From contig CP070766.1 of NCBI GenBank assembly GCA_020345705.1, positions 2,471,239-2,481,000 of the forward strand: a DNA stretch of 9,762 bases, read 5' to 3'. Each line of letters opens with the position of its first letter. Positions within the stretch are counted from its first letter, which is position 1. This stretch comes from Candidatus Zixiibacteriota bacterium (GTDB lineage: Bacteria; Zixibacteria; MSB-5A5; GN15; PGXB01). Shown here in pieces: positions 1-4,976 of this stretch. The position numbers were made by a program, and so were the translations under genes. Below the pieces are notes generated by a model that ran no database searches, was not told the DNA's origin, and saw nothing but the letters and a program-made list of their open reading frames with translations.

Positions 1-919
1 CTTCAAAACCCTTCCCGGAGGCCCGCAGATCTATGTAGAAAATCGTCATTTCTTCGATATCAGGCTCATGCTGCTTGGCCAGCACGCAATCTTTAATGGC
101 ATTCATGCAGCAGAACCGGGAGCAGTACTGACACCCAGCCTCTTTACCCTCGCCCCTTGAGCCGACGCATTGAATGAAGGCTATTTTCCTGGGAACTTTA
201 TGATCTGACGGTCTCGCGATGTGACCGCGAGTCGGGCCGGAGGCGTTCAGGATTCTCTCCAGCTGCATGTTGGTCAGGACATTATCGTAAAGGCCATAGC
301 CGTAGCTGGAGATGGCCGAGGCGTCATAGACATCAAACCCGGTGGCAACGATAACAGATCCCACCTCGAGGTCGGTGTCCCGGCCGGGATCATCAAGGTT
401 GATAGCTTCGCTCGGGCATTTCTCGATGCAGATTCCGCAATCGTTACAGTTTTCCCTGTCTATAATATATGTTCTGGGAACCGCCTGAGGGAATGGGCAA
501 TAAGCTGCTTTACGCATCCCCATCCCATAGTCGAATTCACTGGGAACTTCAATGGGACAATGCTTGGCGCAGGCGCCACAGCCGGTGCAAAGCTCGTGGC
601 TGACATAACGGGGATGCTCTCTGATTCTGGCCTTAAAGTCTCCGGCCCGGCCTTCTAGTCCCGCCAATACGGAGTTTGTGAAGAGTCTTATGTTAGGATG
701 CCGACCGACATCCATCATTCTCGGTCCCAGAATTCATATGGAGCAGTCCATGGTGGGGAAGGTCTTGTCTAACTGAGCCATCCTGCCACCGATGGTAGGT
801 GACTTCTCCACCATGTAGACCTGAACCCGGGAGGCGGCCAGATCCAGTGCTGCCTGAATCCCGGCAATGCCTCCGCCCAGGACCAGAACTCCTTTTTCTC
901 TATTAGTGCTCGCCGTCAT
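1..919 (-). CDS. hdrA: HdrA, flavin/iron-sulfur subunit of heterodisulfide reductase, predicted selenoprotein (3' end outside window)
   Basis: HdrA is the FAD- and [4Fe-4S]-containing subunit of cytoplasmic HdrABC complexes and the site of flavin-based electron bifurcation in methanogens. The frame starts at ATG 919 (AAGGA seven bases upstream, 41 bases after korC) and is open to the window edge, 306 codons, except for one UGA at 734-736 (residue 62). Visible parts: an N-terminal FAD-binding GGGIAGIQAALDLA (about residues 16-29); an IGGRMAQLDKTFPTMDCSI segment ending at the UGA, where relatives have DCxxC, so this reads DCSI-U; a ferredoxin motif with C111, C114, C117, C121; a second with C158, C161, C164, C168; and an HdrA-like cysteine cluster C251, C263, C266, C270, C271. 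Unlike methanogen HdrA, the FAD domain begins almost at residue 1, as is common in bacteria. The intact reading after the UGA argues against decay. A sequencing error in a Cys codon is the main alternative. Confidence 0.88.
696..736 (-). promoter_or_regulatory. UGA (Sec) codon with bacterial SECIS-like hairpin in hdrA
   Basis: The in-frame UGA is at 736-734. Reading the mRNA, a seven-pair hairpin at 713-696 follows: arm GGAUGUC, loop GGUC (706-703), arm GGCAUCC, with one U-G wobble. The hairpin starts 20 nt after the UGA and its loop 27 nt after. The GGUC loop core is the same as in the Escherichia coli fdhF SECIS, where SelB contacts the loop G and U. The spacing is longer than in fdhF (about 18 nt) but, as I recall, within the range accepted for bacterial SECIS elements. 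The bulged U of fdhF is not obvious; the wobble U is in the 5' arm. The element is coding, as expected for bacterial SECIS. SelB dependence is inferred. Confidence 0.72.
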
Positions 920-960
920 AATGCTATCCTTCCAGTGTCTCCTGACAGAGCCACCCTTTT

Positions 961-1524
961 CTAAGCTCTCAACTCGGCTTTTTCCTTTAATTCCAACCCG
1001 TACTCATATCCTCTATCAAAAGCTTTCAGATTCAATTCCTCCGTCCCGCTTGGGACTGAACTCTCGACCGCCTTTCGCAGAGCTTCTCTGGGCAGGACAT
1101 CGGCTACTGCTCCAAAGAAACCCAGCATGACGATGTTGAGAACGATCTTGCGTCCCAGCTCTTCTGCAATTCGCGTGGCGGGAATACCGAACGTTTTCAC
1201 TCTGGGGCCATGCTTTTCCAGCTTAACCAGTTCCTTTTCGTAAACAATGATGCTTTCATCGGGCATTGTTTTCCGGTGCATCTGGTATCCGTCGTTGGAC
1301 ATGGCCACGAGAACCTGGGGAGAGGTGACGTAGGGATAAAGCACCCGGCTGTCGGAGACAACCACCTGAGCGCTGCATGCACTGCCCCGGGCCTCGGGCC
1401 CGAAACTCTGAGTCAGGGTAGCGTGCTGCTCGTTAAAAATGGATGCGGCTTTACCGATGATGTAGCCGCAGAGAACGACTCCCTGACCGCCAAAACCGGT
1501 AATTCTTATCTCAGCTGTCGCCAT
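961..1524 (-). CDS. korC: 2-oxoacid (2-oxoglutarate):ferredoxin oxidoreductase, gamma subunit
   Basis: This 187-residue protein is the gamma subunit of the thiamine-diphosphate 2-oxoacid:ferredoxin oxidoreductase family; in related enzymes the gamma domain helps bind coenzyme A. The glycine-rich GFGGQG at residues 10-15 and the FGPEARGSA block at about 41-49 are family hallmarks, and the length is typical. I chose ATG 1524 because translation begins MATAEIRITGFGGQG, as in relatives, with GGAG six bases upstream. A longer in-frame start at 1650 would only add residues read out of frame from korB. The start overlaps the korB stop by 14 bases, implying translational coupling. The stop is TAG. 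It is the fourth gene of korDABC-hdrA. A different substrate (2-oxoisovalerate, pyruvate) is possible. Confidence 0.9.
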   Translation of the reverse strand: MATAEIRITGFGGQGVVLCGYIIGKAASIFNEQHATLTQSFGPEARGSACSAQVVVSDSRVLYPYVTSPQVLVAMSNDGYQMHRKTMPDESIIVYEKELVKLEKHGPRVKTFGIPATRIAEELGRKIVLNIVMLGFFGAVADVLPREALRKAVESSVPSGTEELNLKAFDRGYEYGLELKEKAELRA

Positions 1525-2395
1525 GGTCGACTCCGTAAGGTTTATATTTATCGCCAAATACCCTCTTGTTGCCCTCGTTGAGACATTCGATGTAGGTCGG
1601 TTTTTCGATATCGACAAACTTGCCGACAACGATTTTCGTCTGAAAATCAATGTCGACTTCTCTTAAATCGGCACCGTGTTTGATAACACTGTTGTCGTGG
1701 TAGAACTTCATCAGATCAAGGCCGCTGCCCAACTTATTCAGCCTGGCATAGAGCGTCGAACATGGGGCGATCACCTCGACAAAGGAGAAGCCCGGTTTCG
1801 CAATGGCTTCTTTGATGGCCGTGGTCAGACGCCGGATGTGCAGAGCCGTCCAGCGGGCGACGTAAACGGCCCCGGAGGACGCCGCCAGCAAAGGCAGGTT
1901 GAAGGGATGTTCGTAATTGCCGTAGGGCGAAGTTGATGATCTGGCCGTAATCGGAGTCGTCGGAGCGACCTGACCGCCGGTCATGGCATAGATGAAGTTG
2001 TTGACGCAGATGACGGTCATATCGACGTTTCGACGGGCGGTATGGATGAAATGATTGCCGCCGATTGAAATCAGGTCACCGTCACCGGAAAAAACGATTG
2101 TTTTCATATCCGGTCTGGCAATATGCAGGCCGAGGGCGAACGGCACGGAGCGGCCATGAGTCGTGTGGAAAGAATCCAGCTTCATGTATCCGGCCACCCG
2201 ACCGGTGCACCCGATCCCCGAGACAACGGCAACATCATTCAGATCCAGCTCCAGCTGCTCAAGTGCGGTCGCCATTGCCGTTATGGTTGTTCCCAGCCCG
2301 CATGTCGGGCACCAGATGTGCGGTATACGGTCCATCCGAAGGAGTTTTTCCTTCGGATGTTCTTCTGTCGGAGGTTGCTGTATTTCTACGCTCAT
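1511..2395 (-). CDS. korB: 2-oxoacid (2-oxoglutarate):ferredoxin oxidoreductase, beta subunit
   Basis: The beta subunit binds thiamine diphosphate and one [4Fe-4S] cluster and passes electrons from the decarboxylated substrate to ferredoxin. The 294 residues show WCPTCG (28-33), C63 in GIGCTGR and C212 in APCSTLYAR, which together give the four expected cluster cysteines (C29, C32, C63, C212). The thiamine diphosphate/Mg motif runs from GDGD (104-107) through IGGNH to NNFIYAMTGGQ (132-142). Length and motif order fit KorB-type (short beta) enzymes, not the long single-chain pyruvate:ferredoxin oxidoreductase. Its ATG overlaps the korA stop in an ATGA of four bases, a sign of coupled translation. 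It ends with TGA, showing that UGA is a normal stop in this genome. Assignment to 2-oxoglutarate instead of another 2-oxoacid rests on the korDABC gene order and family resemblance. Confidence 0.93.
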   Translation of the reverse strand: MSVEIQQPPTEEHPKEKLLRMDRIPHIWCPTCGLGTTITAMATALEQLELDLNDVAVVSGIGCTGRVAGYMKLDSFHTTHGRSVPFALGLHIARPDMKTIVFSGDGDLISIGGNHFIHTARRNVDMTVICVNNFIYAMTGGQVAPTTPITARSSTSPYGNYEHPFNLPLLAASSGAVYVARWTALHIRRLTTAIKEAIAKPGFSFVEVIAPCSTLYARLNKLGSGLDLMKFYHDNSVIKHGADLREVDIDFQTKIVVGKFVDIEKPTYIECLNEGNKRVFGDKYKPYGVDHGDS

Positions 2396-3549
2396 TTTGC
2401 AGCTTCCTTTATAGCATTATAAATAACTTCCGGATTATGGACGGTTCCTCCGGCATGATCGACAAGAAGGGTTTGGCATTTGCCGGCGGCGCATCGCTCC
2501 ATTTCGTAATAAACCTGGCCCAGGTTCATCTCCACCATTATCAATGCCTTCACTTTGCCGGCCAGCTCCCGAACCCGTTTTTCCGGGAAAGGCCAGACGG
2601 TAACCATCTTAATCTGTCCGACCTTGATTCCGTCCTGCTTGGCACGGGCGATAGCCGGCTGCATGACGCGGGAAGAGATTCCATAGGCCATCATGATTAT
2701 CTCGGCATCATCGGTGTCCTTTTCTTCAAGCCAGATTATGTCGTCGGTATGTCTTTTGATTTTATCTGATACCCGGCGGACATTCTCATCCTGAGCCTCG
2801 GCATTGATTATCGGGTAGCCTCTTTCGTCGTGAGTCAGGCCGGTGATATGAAACTTGTATCCTTTGCCGACCGGCAACATGGGTGGAATATCGTAATTTG
2901 ACCATTCAAACGGCTGTGCTTCTCCCGGCGGCTTCTCCGTATACAGGCGCTCCACGAGGTCAATTTCCTCCGCCGGCGGTATAACCACCTTCTCGGTCAT
3001 GTGACCGACACACTCGTCAGTCATGACTAGAACGGGCGTCCGATATTTTTCCGATAGGTTGAAGGCATGAATCGCCAACTCAAATGATTCCTGCGGTGAG
3101 TCAGGGGCCAGCGCGATTATCTCGTAGTCTCCGTGGGAGCCCCATCGGGCCTGCATCATATCGGCCTGGCCGGGAAGAGTCGGCAGACCGGTTGATGGAC
3201 CGCCGCGCTGGACATTTACCAGAACGCAGGGGGTCTCCAGCATTATTCCCAGCCCGAAGTTTTCCATCATCAGGGAAAATCCCGGTCCGGAAGTGCAGCT
3301 CATAGATTTCCTCCCTCCCCACGCGGCGCCGAGAATGGCCGCCATGCTGGCCAGTTCATCCTCCATCTGGATGAAGACCCCGCCGATCAGAGGAAACCTT
3401 CGAGCGACCCTTTCGGCAATTTCAGTGGAGGGTGTGATCGGATAACCGGCGAAGAATTTACATCCTGCGGCAATAGCGCCCTCGGCGGAGGCGTGATTCC
3501 CGTCAAGGTAGTGGGCACCGGTTAGAACGTTTTCACTTTTTGCTTTCAA
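2392..3549 (-). CDS. korA: 2-oxoacid (2-oxoglutarate):ferredoxin oxidoreductase, alpha subunit
   Basis: The alpha subunit contributes the pyrimidine-binding domain of the thiamine diphosphate site and substrate-binding residues. From the chosen start it has 385 residues: GYPITPSTE (35-43), a QMEDELASMA stretch (about 62-71) with the expected conserved acidic residues, TSGPG (86-90), QRGGPSTGLP (114-123), then the C-terminal transketolase-like domain ending in a KorA-type tail (VEMNLGQVYYEM...). The start is TTG at 3549, preceded by a strong AGGAGGAGG six bases upstream; it overlaps the korD end by 17 bases. A longer frame back to 3690 would start inside korD and has no homology in its first 47 residues. 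The stop is TGA, shared with korB as ATGA. The missing ATG and long overlap suggest its translation depends on korD. Confidence 0.92.
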   Translation of the reverse strand: MKAKSENVLTGAHYLDGNHASAEGAIAAGCKFFAGYPITPSTEIAERVARRFPLIGGVFIQMEDELASMAAILGAAWGGRKSMSCTSGPGFSLMMENFGLGIMLETPCVLVNVQRGGPSTGLPTLPGQADMMQARWGSHGDYEIIALAPDSPQESFELAIHAFNLSEKYRTPVLVMTDECVGHMTEKVVIPPAEEIDLVERLYTEKPPGEAQPFEWSNYDIPPMLPVGKGYKFHITGLTHDERGYPIINAEAQDENVRRVSDKIKRHTDDIIWLEEKDTDDAEIIMMAYGISSRVMQPAIARAKQDGIKVGQIKMVTVWPFPEKRVRELAGKVKALIMVEMNLGQVYYEMERCAAGKCQTLLVDHAGGTVHNPEVIYNAIKEAAK

Positions 3550-3826
3550 CTGGCACCTCCTCCTGACATTCCTCGACTCGCAGACAATAAATGGCGAAAT
3601 CGGGACAAAGCATCTCACAGAGATCGCAGTTAACGCACTCGTTCGGTTTGATAACCTCCGGAGGGTGGTAACCCTTGGCATTAAACTCATCCGAGAGTTT
3701 CAGGACGCCCTTGGGGCAGTATTCGACACAGAACGCGCACCCCTTACAGCGTTCCTTTATAATATGAAGTTCCCCCCTTGGGATTTTGATCTGGTCGATG
3801 TCTAAGGGGATTCTCCAGAATCTCAT
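3533..3826 (-). CDS. korD: 2[4Fe-4S] ferredoxin-like delta subunit of 2-oxoacid:ferredoxin oxidoreductase
   Basis: This 97-residue polyferredoxin subunit relays electrons from KorB to free ferredoxin. It has two canonical motifs: C27, C30, C33, C37-Pro and C64, C67, C70, C74-Pro, plus two extra cysteines (C81, C87) in the tail. It starts at ATG 3826, six bases after a perfect GGAGG (3837-3833). An in-frame upstream ATG at 3862 has an AGGAG only one base away and lies inside a predicted hairpin, so it is less likely. It is the first gene of the kor-hdrA operon, downstream of a predicted leader of about 250 nt. The stop is TGA inside the first codons of korA. Its position as first gene of korDABC supports the delta-subunit role over a free ferredoxin. 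Confidence 0.88.
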   Translation of the reverse strand: MRFWRIPLDIDQIKIPRGELHIIKERCKGCAFCVEYCPKGVLKLSDEFNAKGYHPPEVIKPNECVNCDLCEMLCPDFAIYCLRVEECQEEVPVESKK

Positions 3827-3837
3827 ATAAGGCCTCC

Positions 3838-3888
3838 GCGGTCGGACCGCCCGGGGATGCATGCTCCTGTATGCGTCCCGTCGCGGTC
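3838..3888 (-). promoter_or_regulatory. Competing hairpins beside the korD ribosome binding site
   Basis: In the minus-strand RNA, GACCGC occurs at 3888-3883 and again at 3843-3838, and its complement GCGGUC lies between at 3850-3845. The upstream copy can pair with it, enclosing a further stem GGGACGCAU (3879-3871) with AUGCAUCCC (3862-3854), one mismatch. Alternatively the downstream copy can pair with it in a five-base stem that directly touches the GGAGG at 3837-3833. The two pairings exclude each other, which is the layout of a translational switch. A regulatory role is inferred. Confidence 0.35.
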
Positions 3889-3936
3889 ACAGACTATTTT
3901 TTATAGAACAAAAAATCTTCTATTTTCGAATATGTC

Positions 3937-3954
3937 CTGAGCGCCAGCGCTCAG
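3937..3954. repeat. 18-base inverted repeat in the kor leader
   Basis: CTGAGCGC and GCGCTCAG flank a two-base centre. As RNA from the minus strand this is a hairpin of at least seven pairs with a CUGG loop, about 120-140 nt into the predicted leader. A second, overlapping arm pair, TCCTGA (3935-3940) and TCAGGA (3955-3960), gives an alternative fold. No U-run follows directly, so it is not a simple terminator. It may be a protein-binding dyad or a leader RNA element. Confidence 0.5.
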
Positions 3955-4082
3955 TCAGGAAGGTAACCAGCAGATTTGTCGATTCGCCCCGATTTATTCC
4001 GTGAGACGCCCCGGATGATGGAGCCGCGTCTGTTTTGGTTGAATCTATATTCCGGCAAACTAGTCACCTTCATAACGCGGCC

Positions 4083-4111
4083 AATATAATAAATTGATAT
4101 TCGGTTGTCCA
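4083..4111 (-). promoter_or_regulatory. Predicted sigma70-like promoter of the kor-hdrA operon
   Basis: On the minus strand, TGGACA (4111-4106) and TATATT (4088-4083) are separated by exactly 17 bases. Five of six bases match the -35 consensus TTGACA and five of six the -10 consensus TATAAT. The predicted start near 4076 gives a leader of about 250 nt before korD. No other well-spaced pair upstream of korD scores as well. Use of this promoter is inferred. Confidence 0.55.
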
Positions 4112-4220
4112 GCGAGAAATGAAGAATTTCATGGTTTTGCCAAATATCGACAAACCCAAATACTTTTGTGGGAATCTTCCGGACGCGGTTCCTTCCCGGC
4201 CGCGCCGGGCATTTTCGGTA

Positions 4221-4249
4221 TTGTTAACTTAATCGGCCCGATTTATATT
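4221..4249 (+). promoter_or_regulatory. Predicted sigma70-like promoter of the orphan gamma subunit gene
   Basis: TTGTTA (4221-4226) and TATATT (4244-4249) are separated by 17 bases. The -10 hexamer is identical to that of the opposing kor promoter. The predicted start near 4256 leaves a leader of about 45 nt before the ATG at 4301. Confidence 0.55.
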
Positions 4250-4300
4250 AGCCTATGAGCAGGTTGCCGAGAATGTTAATCCTTATTCGGGTGTGAAAGT

Positions 4301-4855
4301 ATGGCTTTCAGATACAGCCTCAGGTTAAGCGGCGCCGGGGGGCACGGCCTGATCCAGGCCGCCAGAATTCTGGCCGAGGCTGCCGCTGTGTACGACGACA
4401 AGAATGCCGCCGAGAGCTGTTCCTACGGACCGGAGGCAAGGGGAAGCGCCAGTCGGGCGGAAATTGTCGTCTCTGATGATGCCATTGATTATCCCCGGGT
4501 GGAAAGCGTCGACTTCTTTGTAGCGCTGACGCAGGAGGCTTACGACAAATACATAAAAGAGTTGAAGCCGTCAGGAATTCTCGTGGCTGATTCGAGTGTC
4601 AGAGTCGACAGCGCAGTCAAGGCTCAAAAAGTGTATTCCGCCCCCTTTGTCGAAATCGCACAGAAACAGTGCTCACAGGCGGCCATGGTCAATATTGTGG
4701 CCCTTGGGTTTATCGCCGCCGTCAACAGTGTCATAAGTTCGGATTCGATCTGTCAGGCGATCCTGGGCCGCATTCCCAAAATGTCGGAACGAATTTATCT
4801 GAAGGCTTTTGAATCCGGTTTGGAGGCCGCGCGTCGGTACGGGGGAACAGCATAA
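4301..4855 (+). CDS. Stand-alone gamma subunit of the 2-oxoacid:ferredoxin oxidoreductase family
   Basis: This 184-residue protein is a second, clearly diverged homologue of KorC. It keeps the glycine-rich motif as GAGGHG (11-16; His replaces the Gln of KorC), SYGPEARGSA (41-50), VVSD and YPRV, an NIVALGF block and a C-terminal YLKAFESG matching NLKAFDRG in KorC. By eye, roughly a third of positions agree. No alpha or beta subunit gene accompanies it; its neighbours are the divergent kor operon and a nucleotidyltransferase gene 121 bases downstream on the same strand. It starts at ATG 4301 with only a weak ribosome site and stops with TAA. It could replace KorC under other conditions, change CoA or substrate use, serve a remote alpha/beta pair, or have a new role with its downstream neighbour. 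The family is secure; the function is open. Confidence 0.85.
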   Translation: MAFRYSLRLSGAGGHGLIQAARILAEAAAVYDDKNAAESCSYGPEARGSASRAEIVVSDDAIDYPRVESVDFFVALTQEAYDKYIKELKPSGILVADSSVRVDSAVKAQKVYSAPFVEIAQKQCSQAAMVNIVALGFIAAVNSVISSDSICQAILGRIPKMSERIYLKAFESGLEAARRYGGTA

Positions 4856-4976
4856 TAAGTTGGAATAATGTACATTTTGGGAAAGATTTATTGATATCGT
4901 CTGAGAGTGAGGTACCGGTGCCGAACGCATCCGGCAGGATCACCTCGGGACCACGGCATCTGAAAGGACAGACCGC

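Larger units (their letters stand above)
3827..4300. other. Divergent intergenic region (no gene seen)
   Basis: The 474 bases between korD (minus) and the orphan gamma subunit gene (plus) hold no convincing gene. They contain one sigma70-like promoter for each direction, about 110 bases apart, an 18-base inverted repeat at 3937-3954, and a group of competing hairpins next to the korD ribosome binding site. The segment 3890-3935 is markedly AT-rich compared with its surroundings. Confidence 0.8.

Noticed and set aside
221..658. A 145-residue plus-strand frame.
   Set aside because: It is antisense to hdrA, shows no family motif and mirrors conserved hdrA codons.
734..736. A reassigned genetic code with UGA as a sense codon.
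   Set aside because: Six other genes in the window end at UGA at sensible protein ends, so UGA is a normal stop here.
734..919. A 61-residue protein ending at the UGA, or an hdrA pseudogene.
   Set aside because: The downstream frame continues with intact HdrA motifs and no further stop, and a SECIS-like hairpin is present, so readthrough with Sec fits better.
3550..3690. An upstream extension of korA.
   Set aside because: These 47 codons lie inside korD in another frame and resemble no KorA N-terminus; TTG 3549 has a strong ribosome binding site.
3900..3905. A second, closer korD promoter with TATAAA on the minus strand.
   Set aside because: No acceptable -35 hexamer is found at 16-18 bases; the AT-rich stretch alone is weak evidence.
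3937..3954. Intrinsic terminator for either strand.
   Set aside because: No U-run follows the hairpin directly on either strand; the nearest T-run on the minus strand is too far away.
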